DNA of 64,000 bases from contig NC_134278.1 of assembly GCF_949628215.1 (NCBI RefSeq), positions 108,915,277-108,979,276 of the forward strand. The letters run 5' to 3'. This DNA comes from Phalacrocorax aristotelis. Its lineage: Eukaryota; Chordata; Aves; Suliformes; Phalacrocoracidae. This document shows positions 51,424 through 64,000 of this stretch, in pieces (within the stretch, counting starts at the first letter, position 1; every line of letters starts with the position of its first letter). The notes beneath the pieces are model-generated. The model ran no database searches, was not told where the DNA came from, and saw nothing but the letters and a program-made list of their open reading frames with translations. The translations under genes and the position numbers were made by a program.

Positions 51424-52813
51424 CTGAGTGAGGAAAGAGTTCCCGGAATAGCCTTTTTTGATTGTTCCAGAAGAAGAATGAACACTCACACTCTAGAAAG
51501 TGTTTTCTGAGAATTCCTGCAGGCTGAGGAGTTCTTATTCATGCCAAACATTTGATTAATGATGCCTTTTTAGGTTGATTTTCCACTAGCAATGGGTAAA
51601 TTTAATAGAGGTCAGTGGCTTCATTCATTTTACTAAAGGATGTTTGTAAAATCCTTACCCAAAATTCTGTGAGATAGACATCTTCGGAGATTAGATGCTT
51701 GGAAAACTGTGGCTTAAGCTGCAGGAAATTGGGTGTGATCGTTTCATTACGAACCAATTTGATTGCTGGCTCTTTGTTATTTCAGCAAAAACCTGCCAGA
51801 AGATTTACCAAATGTTGCACTAAATATTGATCTCAGTTCCACGACATAATTTACTCCACTGGTTTCAACTGAAGCACAATGAAACTGGGACCATCGCTTC
51901 TTTGTGAGAGGACTTATTGGGTTGTATAACTAACACCATTGCAGAGGTCTTTAGGGACAGGGAGTAGCACTTGTAACTGATGAAATCTACTTGCCTTACT
52001 AACACCACAGTCATGGTATTAAAATGGTGGTTTTCTCAGCCTTCTGTGGTTTGAAACACTAGCTTTAATTTCGCAGCAGTTGACCTCGATCATGCAAGAC
52101 AATAAGCAGCAGCACCATGGAAAAGTCCCAGAATACAGTTCTATTTAAAAGAAGCAAAACAAAATCTGATCCACTAGTAATCTTAGAAGGTATTTAATCT
52201 AGCAGGAGAGATGATGGCTTCAACAGTAGTGTTTAAAAACCTAAAAAACTTCTACCCATATGCCAGTCCTAAGGATTTTCAAGTACAAAGAAGAAGCAAA
52301 ATATTAAATTTCCAAATAACTTTCCCCCCCCCAACCCTGGAAATGCCTTACCTTATAAGAAATGAGCTTCACCTATAGATAAATACTGAATGTGGTTGGG
52401 CTATGAGGCTTCCATTTTTCCAAACCGGATTCATAGATGTATACAGTTTTAGCACAGCATGTTCCTGAATAAGCACCCGGAAGGCTGTGCAAATGCCACA
52501 TTTTTATTCTATTCTTTTAAAAGCACATTCCTCGCTCATGAAAGCTGGTGAGCAAGAAAGGCCAGACAGTTCTGTACCCTTATATTTTGCTTTATAATGG
52601 CAGTTCAAACATTTTTTTTTCCCAATTTGTCCCATTAATATGGGTGAATGAAAAGGGGAACTATTCTACAGCTGATAGTCTCGTTATTATGCCTGTGCCA
52701 TCATCAGCACACAGTGCCAGCATGTGGGTAATGTTATCTGGGGGAAGGGGAAATGGGTTTACTTGATTCTTCCCTCTGTTTCTGTGTGCACAAACAACTG
52801 ACAAGCCAGCACA
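51424..52813. other. Noncoding unique sequence
   Basis: No gene or repeat recognised. A C run lies at 52325-52332. Confidence 0.5.
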
Positions 52814-52983
52814 CTGAGGCTCTTATTCAGCAAAGCTGCCTAAGTGTGTGCTCCAGCCTGCCCATGCTGGTGGGGCTGTTAAGAACGTGCTTAACTGTAA
52901 TCAGATGTTCAAATTCAAAAGGATTTAAACATCTGCTTCTCATTAAGTGCATGCTTAAAAGCTTTGCTGAATCAGGGCCTTAG
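52814..52983. repeat. Ancient amniote palindromic repeat, both arms present
   Basis: The left arm from 52814 matches the reverse complement of the right arm ending at 52983 at 21 of the first 24 bases, including 13 consecutive (ATTCAGCAAAGCT). The words GCTTTGCTGAATCAGGGCC, AAGTGCATGCTTAA and GTGCTTAACTGTAATCAG are those of a palindromic repeat widespread in turtles, crocodiles and birds ('cttaagtgctttgctgaatcagggcc'). It is probably a non-autonomous DNA transposon remnant, though I cannot give the library name. Confidence 0.65.
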
Positions 52984-53069
52984 CCATTAGGAAATAAACA
53001 GAGACCACCAACTTATTTTACATATACTCTTGAAGAGTGTTCGGATAGATAGTAATGACTTTCAGTCAG

Positions 53070-53145
53070 TACTGACCAAAGTTGGCTTTGAACTGCTGAC
53101 CTAGAGGTGAAAGGCTTGTATCCTATTACCAATCCCTAGGGCAAA
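53070..53145 (-). mobile_element. Possible tRNA-derived SINE head
   Basis: GGCTTTGAACTGCTGACCTAG and AGGTGAAAGGCTTGTATCC resemble the reversed B-box/A-box region of tRNA-derived SINEs ('ttcgaacc' core). It is short and diverged; chance similarity is possible. Confidence 0.3.
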
Positions 53146-56100
53146 CTAGTCTTACTTGTTTTCAAATATTAATGAATTAAGTCAAGTCAAAATGTAGCCC
53201 CATTGATTGCCTTTTCCCTGTATTTTTCCTGTGTCAGCATCAGTAACTGATGCTGCTGTAGAAAATCTTTGGGAATCAGCGCTTGCAACATTTCTCTGAT
53301 TTAAATCACTTGCATTGTAAGCAGAGTCTTAATAACTGAGACAATTGGTTGGTTTCTAAAAATATTTAGAAATGGACCTTTCCATGGATGTTGATAGTAG
53401 CTGTTCATCAAGGAAAACACACTTATGTGTAGGATCTAATGAATTATTTAGGTATCTATTCTCCCTGTGATATTCAGACATAACTCTCACTGACACTAAT
53501 AGGAGATTCATATGCATGCCAGGAGCAGGGAAAATCCTTGGAGAGTATTAGACAATATTCCTTGAAGGACTGGGGGGGGAATAATTGATGCAAACATGAA
53601 TTGACATTTTTCCACAGAGGATATGTGCATTTTTATTTTTAAAAGACAGTGGGGACCACTAATTAACAAATATTTAAAATTCTATTTGCATCTCTAAAGG
53701 CAAGGCTTAAATGAAGGCCATGCACAGACGTCTCATTGAAAGCGGAGGCACACTAGCATTGAAGAAAAGCAAATGCTCCTGGTAAGTGGTCTTTTGAAAA
53801 CTTTGGTTTTAGTCTTGGGTATTTGGCTTTTGAGAACCCTTCTTTCCTATGAAAGGAAGCTTATTGAACCACAAGTATTTTCTGAAATCTAGGGGGTATT
53901 TCTTTATCATTGGCTATAGAATGTACATTTGATCCAGTGATTCATATGTTGAGTGGCTCTGGTCAGATACTGCAAAGGCCCATTTTTGGCAGGATTTGCT
54001 CAGTTGCTGGGTGACCTACACATAGTGGTGTCCTATGCACATAGGACCTATGTGACCTAGGACAGGTTAACAGACCAGGGACATCTGGAGCTTAGACCGT
54101 GACATGACTGCAAATGCAGATTTTCAAATGCAGAAAAGATTCAGGTGCTATGGCAAGAGATGCAGATAGCTTCATTTTTGTTTCAGTCTTTTTAAGCCAT
54201 CCCATCATCTCAGAGAGCCAGCCCTCCAGTAATGCTGTATCAGAGGAAATTCAGTCTGGTTTGTTAGAAGTGGCTGTTGGAAATCATGGTAGTATCAAAA
54301 TGACGTACTCCATTCCCTGCCTCTGCTGCTTCTCCTCCCTGGAGTTATCCTGCTTTGCACGTCTCAGCCCAGGGGTCCTCCAACTGTTTAAGATGTGGGC
54401 CCAAAATCCCTCAAACTTAGCTTCACCACTGTGCTCTGTTCCTTAAACTGGTTATTTGGTAACAGGGAAGAGCAGCTCTCTAAATAAGGCTTCCTTGTTT
54501 GGTTGGTTTTACTTGCTTTTCCCCAAGGATGCATTCTGTAGTGAGCTGAGCAGAGGCTGAGAAGGGGCTGATGAAAGGCCCTGCTTTAGCTGAAGCTTTT
54601 GGGGTCCACCTTGCAATTTCTGCATTTTGGAATCAAAGCCTTCTGCCCCACAGTATATTTCTGGTGCTTGGTGTATCTGACCCCTTCCTCTAAGTTGCAT
54701 TACAGACAGGTTAATTCAGTTTACAGGAGGAACTGTGATGCTATTGGTAAATGCTTCTGGTAAATGGCAGTAAGTAATCTGTAACCTTGAGAAAGTTATC
54801 ATGGCCTTTTCACCTGCTGCACACCTGGCAGGAGGGCAATGTGCCGGGAGTCATCACCCTGAGCTTCTCCTGGCTCTGCAAGGAGCCTGGCCCTTCCTAA
54901 TCTTTGGGGTTGTGTGTAACATGAGGAGCTGCATAACTTCCAGGCAGAAAAAACAACTTTAAGTGGGTAGTATTTCTTTACTATAAACACTTTCTGTCAG
55001 TTCTGGAAAACCACAAAATAACGATAATGCAAAGTTACTGGAAAGCAAAACTTAATAGAAACTTTTTCTTGATACAAAAAATAAGTCACAGCAAACCAGT
55101 GACTTCTTATGAGAAACATAGCTTAGGAGAAACAAAATGTGAAAAGCCAATTTCCAGTAAAATATAAATTAGATTATTAAAACATTTTAATTAATTGAAG
55201 ATTGAATCAGCAATTCATAAAAAGCTATACTGAACATGTATTATCTTATCTTGACAGCATGTCATTTGTGGTGGGAAAAAATACCAAAGCCAGAGCAGAG
55301 GATAAGGACTTGCCTACAGGCATGCAAATATTTCTAGGAATTCAAGCTTTTTAGCATGTAGAAACTGCAGTTTACTTTAGCCTAACTAGTTTTCCAAAAA
55401 CATTCAAAAGGTTGATAAATTCCTCTGCCAGGCATTTCATTATGTTTTATATACTGCTGAAGATATTTACTGCTTTCTCCAATGTTGGATTTTTCAGGTT
55501 GACATAAAAGAACATGAAAGAAATGTCATCGCATTAAAAGTGGACTTTTTAATGAAGAATGAAAAACTTATTTATGAGATGTTAGTTTGGTTGTGCTGGA
55601 TCACTAGGTTCAGTTTTGGGTTGTGGCTTATATTTAACTGGCGTGTCTTTTCACTGTAGTTCAGAGAAAAATGAGCAAGGCCATGTGGGGGGAAAATAAT
55701 CACAAATCAAGGGTAGTAAAACTGAGTTTGGATCTCTTTATGGAAAACAAACTTTTCTATGAGTAAGCTGATACTTTTGTTGAAATGTTTTAGGTTTTAG
55801 TTTAAAAAAGTAAGTCTCTCTTCTCCACTCCCCCAATCCAATTTGCTTTTGTTTTTTGGCAATCAAAGAAAACAGTCCTCTTTTCCAGAGCTAAACATAA
55901 GGTAACATGGTCTTTTGTATAAGAGGGTGTTTATCCACACGCATTGTCTGCTACTGGTTTCAGTCTTTATGGTACTTTACTCTACAAAAAAAGAAATGTT
56001 GCAGAGTAAATTGGAGACTCAAAAGATTTCAGCTTGCTGTGCAGTTATCTCCTGCTTTTCCCTGGGGCTGACAGCTCTAAAACAGAGGCAAATACAGCAG

Positions 56101-59100
56101 AAAATACTGAGATTTCTAAGTGTCTTAGAGGGACCATTTTAACTGGACTAGATTGTTTGGTGGCTCTAAAACACCTTCTTCAGGCAGAGGTACAACAGTG
56201 CCAGATAGGACAGCCCATTAGTCCACTCATTTTCACTTCATGAAGAGAAGACATACATTTACCTGTCAGTGAAGGTAAGGGAAGCCATCTGTAAACAAAA
56301 TGGGTTATTTTTTCAGGGCTTAAGGTCCACATCAAGCTAGGCCAACTGGGGCAGTGCCTACTTGCATACATAAATATTGTTGCCCTTTAACTAAGTGATA
56401 AAACATCATATTACAAAGAAATAGGGAAAAGGGACAGGGCGAATTAGTTTCAGTCAACCCTGATGAAAGATACCTGTGTATCTTTGCAAGCTCTCCTGTC
56501 ACAGAGCTGCCTGATGGGGAGGGGATGCTCCACTGTCAGACCTTCTGCTTCTCTCCAGATCTCGGGCTCTCTGCAAAGCAGCACACTGGGAGCATGCTGG
56601 AGGCAGAAGGCAGGCAGGCGGCTACTCAAGGTACCCACGAGGGCATGGCATCCTTTTCTGCTATGCCAGGCTGCTGCCAGGGGAGAGGAGCTGCAGCTCC
56701 CGCTGGCAGGGGCATTCTCCCCTCAGCAGCTACCCAGTTTGGTTTTTTGCAGAAAGAATATGAATCACTGAATTTGGTCTGAGGGGGCTTTTTCAGGGTA
56801 GAGGGATTTACTCAAACCTGTTTTCTAGCTGGGGTTTTCAATGGTTTGGTCTATGTTTCCTTAGCAAAGATATATGCTGGGATTAAAGGACCCTCAGTTA
56901 ACTTCCCCAGCTTATTTAAAATGCACTCTTTGTAAAATACACATCAAATATATCATGAACTTTCACTCTGGGTGGCATGGAGGGTGGAGAAATATTGTAA
57001 ACAAAGTAATAGAGGGTAAATTGTGATCTAAGAGGCAATCTTTTTTTCCTATAGAATGTAGCTGAACCAAAAATGCACTCTTTAGCTGCAGAACCATGCT
57101 AAGGAGGATAATGTCTTATTATTATCATTGCTTTATTGTTATGCTGCTTCAAATCAGTATTTTGTTCCCTTCTGGGAAAACAGGTTGGACATAAATATAC
57201 TTCATATGCAGCTGAGGTTTGCTGAGCACTGCTGTTTGCTTCAGTGAGAGGAAGTTGCAGGTGGCTTGCAGGTTGGCAAGTATGCTGTTTTTAACACTGC
57301 TCAGCTTCTGTAGTTTGGCCTTTGGGGCTAGGGATTCACTAACATCTATTTACCTTATGGCAGTTCCCAAGACACTCCCTGAAATACCAGCCGCTGGTTG
57401 TGCTTTCCTACACTTGTCAAATAACAGATTTGGAACAAATTGTGTAGAATTACAAGTGGCACAAATGCAATGCATAATTATCTACCTAGCTACCAGAAGA
57501 CAATGATAATTATGTTTTTATTTTAAATCATACAGTGGAGATGGCTACGTTTCTTATAGTTCTAGTGTTGCTATGACCATAATAACACTTTAGGCTTCTA
57601 GTTAAGAAATGTGGTTTCAGCTTTTTTTTTGGTGTTGGGTTTTTTTGGTTTAGGTTTTTTTTTTCTCCTCTAGAGAAAATTATAACCTAAGTAGCAGAAG
57701 GCAAGTAAACACCTTATTTACACATCGGCACATGCATTACAACAGGAGACAGAGCAACAATTGCACATCCTGGAAAATATGTTTGCATAGCTGAATGAAA
57801 ATCTATGTAAGACAGAGGAGGTTTCAAACTAAGGGGTTGGGGAATCAGTCCTGTAACAATATCAGAATCTGTGTTTAAATGTCCTACGTAGTTTGTGTGC
57901 TAAAAAGTACTTCTTGTCGTGATTTCAAATGGCAGTGTTTGCATATTGAATACTCAGCAGTATTTTAGGGAAAGAATGGGTACAATATGGTAACTGCAGC
58001 TGTGAGAGGGAAGGATATGAGCTGTCAGTTGGCCCAGCTAGCCCTTATGGCAAAGATGTCAAACTGTGCTGCCTCTCGCCCTTTACACATGTCACTCTAT
58101 CTACTGTTGCTGTTTATTTGTTGCAATTTTGGTCAGAGCTTTGGGACCTTCATCCCACCTGCTCCTTTCTCAGTGCATCAGATGCGCTGTTGCATCTGTG
58201 GCCATGTAATTTGTTCCTGTCTGTTAAGTGCCGTTCTCCAGTCATGGGCATGGCTTGCCGGCCAAGAAGTCACCAGTGAGAACAGAAGCCATATGGAATC
58301 CAAACAGTGTGGTTTTCTACTTCATAACAATATTTAGCTGAAATACTTTCTGTGGCCTGATGTTATCGTGGACCTGGTGCTGGGACGTGCTGGGATGGTT
58401 GCTAGGGTGGAATTGTCAGAATACAAAATAATTTTGTTCCCCACCAAATAGCTGACAAAATCATTCCAACTGTGGAGAAAGAAGTGAAAGAAGGAATGGA
58501 AATGACCTTCTATCTGAAGGACTGAAGAGGAATGATCATGTGGGTAGGGGGAGCCCCAACCCAAAGTATTGGTCATGCCCCCCACATGCAGGCACATACA
58601 CACACAATGTGCTCAGAAGTTAATATTGAGCAATGAAGGGTGTAAGACACTGCTAATAATGATACTGTTTCAGGACCTCAACAGAAAATGTGCACATGGG
58701 ATTATCAAGACCTGTTTCCTCCATAAGGTCACTGTCCCTGTTGTGAAATGATGTTTTGAACTGAGAGGCTGATGATTCCCTGAGGCTTCCCTGGGTGACC
58801 GTGTTGCCACTCTGAGCTATATAATTTTTTATAATTTTTCCATGTCTCTCACCTGTTTGAGGCCTGAATCTTTCCTTCGTGTTAGAAGTAGGTTTTCTGT
58901 TTACTCTATAACTCCATCTTGGCAGGGATGTTACACAACCCCATGCAACTCTTTGTAACTCTATAAGGTCACATTTTAATGAGCAAATGCACTCGCTCCT
59001 TTGCCATCTGTGGTGATGAACACCTGTGTTAGAAGAGCACTGAATTCTTTCAAGATATTCTTGATTAGACTTGTGAGTATCTCCTACATCTCAAGACACG

Positions 59101-60097
59101 TGAAAACAATAGTCCCACAGAGTCAAAGGCACTGTATTATGAAATTTAAATGTGTTTTGCTTACATGGGTCTTAGGATAAATCCTTTCTTTCTTTCAGCT
59201 GTGAAATCCCTCTTTCAATCCTTCAAATAACTCGTCTGAAAGAAATCATTCCAGCAGAGCCATTATAATTAATTCTATTATGTAAACCTGTAGTTTCAGA
59301 TTTTCATTAAACTGACAAATGGTTCCTCAGAGTCATTTTCTAAATTACAAAATACATCTTGGCTGGTTTAAAAAGCCTGTTATCACACACTATCTGTAAC
59401 ATAGGACTATATTAATGGGGTGAAATTTAGTCCTCAGCTAGCTTTTTAAGGACCTATGTTAGGTGCTGATGTCCATCTGTAGGCATGTAAACAGAAAGCC
59501 TAGTTTTAAATTACTTAGGATCCAAGGGAGTTGATTGAATACAAGATTTTGGGGAAAAAATTTTCCATCTTTATCAGGGCACTATGAATATACCAGTGTT
59601 TGGAACAACAAAATTGTGGCACAAATTGCTAGGTAATGTTAATGACATTAGAAAATAGGTTTTGTGCCAGTCTTTTCTGGCAGCCCTGAGCACACCTTCC
59701 CCCTCCAGTGAAGTTCCTGATTTGCCTGGGCCAGAGCTAAGGTAAATTCAGCACCATGGGTCTTAGTGGAACCCCACGATGTGGCAGAGGTGCTGTTATA
59801 TGGGCAGGCATGGGAATTTAGCTGAATGGTCTTCTAAAGAAATCAATAATCAAATCGTTGTAAAAGAACCTAGTATAAAATGACATTTCTTACAACATTG
59901 TTTTAAAGCATTTATGTTGATAATCAAGAATAAGAGACAAAGAGTATTAAGTAAAGGAGAGCAAACATCTAGCCAGTCATTAAAAGAATGGAATTTTTCT
60001 AATCCTCTTACAAAGATGATGTTTTGGGTCCAAGTCCCTTTCTGTGTAAAGCAGCCACACCACATTTTTTAAGTGAATGAAGAGCTGAGAGCTGCAG
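53146..60097. other. Noncoding unique sequence
   Basis: No gene recognised in about 7 kb. Local short palindromes occur at 54025-54060 (TCCTATGCACATAGGA and CACATAGGACCTATGTG overlap). A T/G-rich patch lies at 57621-57665. A GC-richer patch at 56470-56760 has overlapping frames up to 102 codons without motif. A 116-codon hydrophobic, cysteine-rich plus frame (57987-58337) has no homologue I recognise and no splice context. Confidence 0.45.
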
Positions 60098-60176
60098 CCC
60101 AGACCCTCAAAGCTACTTTAAACAGACAACTCCCACTGAGATACAAGCATTTAAATTAATTTGGGGACTTGGGCCC
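60098..60176. repeat. Remnant of an ancient amniote palindromic repeat
   Basis: GCCCAGACCCTCAAAGCTAC at the left and TTTGGGGACTTGGGCCC at the right are imperfect inverted arms around CAACTCCCACTGAGA. Intact copies in reptiles read about 'cagatcctcaaaggta ... caactcccattgaaatc ... ttgaggatctgggcc'. The pattern match is clear but the copy is old. Confidence 0.55.
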
Positions 60177-60535
60177 ATGAGATGAATAAAGAGAATTTAG
60201 TTCACGCTGTATTGCATAGTAAATAATTATGTAGCCAAATTAACTTGATATACCAGAAATTTACTAATGCCTTGTTGGCATTAGTCTCCGTATTCTGTAT
60301 CACATATGTTTTATCTCAGGGTTAAGAAATTCTGAGAAATGCCTTTTATTAGGTTAAACTGACAGATTTTATTTCATACAGAGCCACATCTACAGACAAC
60401 ATCTGGTCTTTACTCTCTGTTTTGCTCACCAGTGATTGTTGGTTCCTGGGAAAGAGGGTATGTGATTGTTTCTATGTGTCTCACAAGTAACTTTGAATCT
60501 GCAAAATAAAGTCACATTTACATTTTTATTTGTAG
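60177..60535. other. Noncoding sequence
   Basis: Unique AT-rich sequence leading to the acceptor-like site at 60535. Nothing recognised. Confidence 0.45.
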
Positions 60536-60590
60536 GTAACTGTGAATCCCACTCAAGCCTCACAGTCTAGTTGTGCTATTCTCATCATTG
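60536..60590 (+). other. Candidate exon (55 bp)
   Basis: A T-rich acceptor (TTTTTATTTGTAG) and a consensus donor (ATTG/GTAAGTAC) bound 55 bp. Only one frame is open (VTVNPTQASQSSCAILII plus one base); the other two stop inside. No known protein is recognised. It could be an exon of a gene spread over a larger region, a noncoding RNA exon or chance. Confidence 0.22.
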
Positions 60591-61428
60591 GTAAGTACTT
60601 TTAATTGCAGTTGTCTTCATTTTGAGTTCTTTTGACCCTTTATAGGATCTGTGAGGTAGTAAGGTCCGGTAGAAGATCCTTCAATACTAATCTCAAATCT
60701 TATCCAATTAGGGACCCTTGGAAGATATTGTTTAATGAGTTGGAAGGACCTCAAATCCTACTTCTAACCTATCAAACCCAATAACAACTCCCTAAGCTGC
60801 ATAATTAACCTTCCCCTTGGCAACTTCTTCCAACACTTGCCTTCACATCACCTTGTTTAAGTCTCTGTACAAAATGTCTTTATCTCCCTGTTTATTGCTC
60901 AAGTCTAAAGGGAGAAGTCTCTTCTTCTATAAGGCCTATAAACCTGAGTGTACCAGCTGGTATAGTGAAGTAACTGAGATGCACTGTACCTCTTTGTTTT
61001 TTTTCACTATCTCCTGTTCTTGCCATTGCAAGCATGTACGAACAGCAAGGTCCAAATACTTCTGTTTGCAAGCTGTGTACAACACATATGACTAGGTGAT
61101 GGTGTGGTCTGCTGTTCTGAGAAACGATCCTGGTAAGAGTTGTAAGCTGTTTAAGAGTACACTGGCCAGTAGTGCTTTCCCTTCTTGTGTATAGGCAATT
61201 AAGCAACTTATTCTCATTTCAGAGAAGGGGCTTGAAAGTCTGGAGAGGACAAAACTAACGTTTTCAAAACTGCTGTCTCATTATACCAGTGTTTTTGTAC
61301 AGCCTTAGGCCTTGCTATTCAGAGATGATGCAGATTGCTTGAAATCATCTACACCACAAGAGCAATTCAGGTGTTCTCAGCCAAATAAACAGGCGTAGGG
61401 GCAGGTATAAGAAAGTTTTATATAAAGT
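60591..61428. other. Noncoding unique sequence
   Basis: No gene recognised. Two opposed frames of 92 and 104 codons at 60817-61206 have no motif. Confidence 0.5.
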
Positions 61429-61455
61429 TATATATATATATATATATATATATAT
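61429..61455. repeat. (TA)n microsatellite
   Basis: An uninterrupted TA dinucleotide run of 27 bases. A short CA/TA run follows at about 61603-61622. Confidence 0.95.
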
Positions 61456-64000
61456 GGGATTTTGCTTTTCAGTAACATAGTGCATATATACAAACCGATG
61501 GCAGACCTTGCTGGATCCTTATCAAGAGAGTTGGAATTGAGCTAGACCATGGAAATTGAAGTGAGGCTTAATTTACTGCAGTTAGTACAATTAAAATCAT
61601 AAAAATACACACACACATATATTTCATTCAACATTTTTGTGGTAAAAAGCTGGTGGGTCGATTTTTTTTCTCAATTTTTTCCTCCCTAAAATTAATACCC
61701 TATGTTGAATTGAGGAGTAAACAAGAGGCTGACTCTTTTGGTGTAAGGAATAGGAGACAAAGGAGTGAATCGATTCTTTCTGATTTTACACAGCACAATT
61801 AATTAAGACTCTTGTGAGCTAAATCCTGTCCCATAGAATATTACATCTCCAGGAAAAGAGAAGGGAAAAAGAGTTTTTGTTCTGAATAAAGCTAGTTTGC
61901 GTCACGTAATAGCACCGTAGAGGGCTGTGGCTTTAAATGCTAAACTGCTCTGACAGATAGGCTATATTATACCCCGTAGGTGCATAATTTTTATTTGTAA
62001 CTGGTTGCCCTTTGGCCCTGAGTTCAGCACAATAATGTATTAACGCCCCTGCACCCTCGGCCTGTTTCTTTAATTAGTTTTTTTATTAAAAGATGTGTTA
62101 TTCCTGGTTATTTTATTATCTTTTCCTCCTCTTTCTTTTATTCCAATACTAGATAATGCAGTAATGACTGAGGTGATAACTTAGGACTAGGTTAGTGACG
62201 CTAAGTTTCCCACTCCACCTCCATCTGTAGCCTCTGTAGACCAAGTTACAGTACATCATCAATTGCACAGTGTAGTAAGATAGCAGATTTCAGGCTGCAC
62301 ATAATAATATGATTCAAGGTCTCTTGAACGTGCTGTAATTACTTCTATTAGCAGATAACCTGGTGCTTAATTAGCAAGTTGTTTAAAATCAGCACATACA
62401 GTAAGTTACATTTCATACAAGATACTCTTCTGAGAGTCCCTTAGAAAGATATTTTTCTTCCTTTTGAAAAAAAAAATCTGTGGCTGTACTTAATCAGGTA
62501 TCAATTGGCAGTTAGTTCTGAGGAGGCTGTGGAGAAATTGTAGTGCACAAAGTGGCACAGTCTTTGAAAAACCAAAGTACATTTTCTCATGAAGTGATAA
62601 CTTTGATGTCATAATTATGATCATCTAACTAACAGTGGACAGCAGGGAGAATACAGGTTCCAACTGTACCTGCAAGCTGGTGCTGATACATTCCTACCAG
62701 CTGCACAAGAATTAAGTTTTAGAAACACTTGCTGTCACCATTGCACAGACCTTGCTCCAGGGTCCTTCAGGTTCCTCAGTGATGTGGCTCCTGCTACTCT
62801 TCAAAAAACATAGAAGTGTTAACAAAGTGCATGACCAAACTAATTACCTAATGCCTTTAAAAATTTGGCCAAATCCAGCAGTGTTTAGCAAATGCTCAGC
62901 ATCCTTAGGCATCTTCATTTTCTTGTATGATGAATTTTTAACTCTCAGAGGTGTGAAGTTCAGTTTTAATTTTTTCTTGTTTGAGATGCTAATGAATTAT
63001 AAGGCATAATCTGAGTGTGATTCATCTTAAAAGGTCTGTAATTCCCACATTAAAATGTTCTATTCAGGGTGGGAAAAAAATCCTCTATGAACTGCATGTA
63101 CTAAGCCTATAGCACTTGGTGATCCCCCAGTAATGCTGCTCTGTGAAAGCGTCTGGAGTCTCAAGGGATTACTGGAGTAGTTTGAGACTCATCAGAAATA
63201 TCTCCATAGCTCAAGCATAGTTTATACTGCACTAGCCTTTAAACGTGATGCTGTCTAGTTATACAGATGGTTGGGTGTTCTGGAAACCCCATAACAGACC
63301 TGCTCCTAACACCTGGCCCCAGCAGGCAGTAGGGAAAAAATCTTTGTTTTGGTAATTTGGACCTCTGAATTCAGCGATTAGAAAACTGTATTTTGCCAAA
63401 TGCTGGAATTAAAACCAGTAAGTGATAGAAGCCAAGTTTCTCTGAAATAAGTAGACCTGCCAGAAAGATATGACTTAGAAGACTAGGCTGGAAGCATATG
63501 TTGTTCTTTGGTTCTGCTCTTGATTTTTTCTTGTTGTTGTTGTTTATTTTTGGTTTGTTTGGGAGTTCTTTAATTCTTTTTTTTTTTTTTCCAGTGCAAA
63601 CAATGAAGATTGATTAGATCATGCATACGTAATACATGTTAACTTTATAGTTGTGTATATAAAGAGTTAGTGTGGTATTGTGGGAATATTTTTGCACAAT
63701 TTTCATCATTGCCAGTATACATAAAAAAATAAATTTCTTTTAGTGTTGAAGTAATAAGTCCAATGTGTATATGACACACTGGTCCTCCCTCTAAACTCAG
63801 CATGCACGTTTGGTCGCCATGTGTTAGAGATGCTGCTTTGTGACTAAAGCCTTGTGCAGGGCAATATCTAAAGTCTCTGAGAGGACTGCACAGCACATTC
63901 AGCAAGTTTTTACTTGTTTATTCAAATTCAAGTTAGAATTTTAAAATGGTTTAGATTACCTCCTGATGTTTTTAGTTTCTTTTGCAAATTAGTAGGTGCG
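61456..64000. other. Noncoding sequence with a possible conserved element
   Basis: No gene recognised. The stretch at about 61980-62110 (repeat-free, mixed composition, with TTTAATTAG and similar homeodomain-like words) resembles conserved noncoding enhancer sequence, but this is impression only. A T run lies at 63568-63582, near the right end of the window. Confidence 0.35.

Noticed and set aside
54025-54060. Overlapping short palindromes with CACATAG/CTATGTG words
   Set aside because: Stems of only 7 bp in low-information sequence; expected by chance in 64 kb.
57987-58337. 116-codon hydrophobic, cysteine-rich plus frame
   Set aside because: Hydrophobicity alone is weak evidence; no signal for transcription and no known family.
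1-64000. CRISPR arrays, operons, integrases, toxin-antitoxin or defence genes
   Set aside because: None seen: the repeats are eukaryotic retroposons and microsatellites, and no long open frames exist.
1-64000. Endogenous retrovirus or LTR
   Set aside because: I saw no viral-type gene frame, primer-binding site or pair of long direct repeats, although a worn solo LTR could escape reading by eye.

Overview
The window looks like vertebrate, most likely avian, nuclear DNA. The evidence is two CR1 LINE 3' ends in the bird style, one ending in the ATTCTATG tail repeat; very low density of interspersed repeats; and several worn amniote-age elements (CORE-SINE/MIR-like pieces and palindromic repeats) scattered in unique, AT-rich, CpG-poor sequence. 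There are no bacterial-type operons, no phage genes and no rRNA or tRNA genes. I cannot name the species or locus.

I found no protein-coding gene I can defend. All open frames are short (153 codons or fewer). The longest (near 30919-31380, both strands) is only a read-through of a TTTTC pentanucleotide array. The 64 kb is best read as intergenic or intronic. A few short stretches have good splice signals on both sides: 7249-7324, 25414-25517, 50256-50300 and 60536-60590 on plus; 10421-10498 and 51386-51423 on minus. I list them as candidate exons at low confidence. They do not join into a recognisable protein.

Layout. 1-9.6 kb: plain noncoding DNA with two ancient repeat remnants, a stem-loop and one exon-like block with a hydrophobic open frame. 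9.7-9.92 kb: the only CpG-dense patch, a possible small promoter. 9.9-18.2 kb: unique sequence with an old LINE/SINE remnant. 18.2-24.7 kb: AT-rich, almost free of open frames and recognisable repeats, with a compact hairpin at 21.54 kb; a possible home for conserved noncoding elements. 24.7-33.1 kb: the most structured part, with a 15-bp minisatellite, a CR1 copy, a 350-nt pure pyrimidine tract and a nested palindromic/tandem cluster. 33-53 kb: unique sequence with CORE-SINE remnants, a CR1 tail and a 19-bp minisatellite. 53-64 kb: ancient palindromic repeats, one exon-like block and a TA run.

No new multi-gene system is visible. The items most worth checking are the palindromic cluster at 32.93-33.07 kb, the CpG patch at 9.7 kb and the exon-like block at 7.25 kb.
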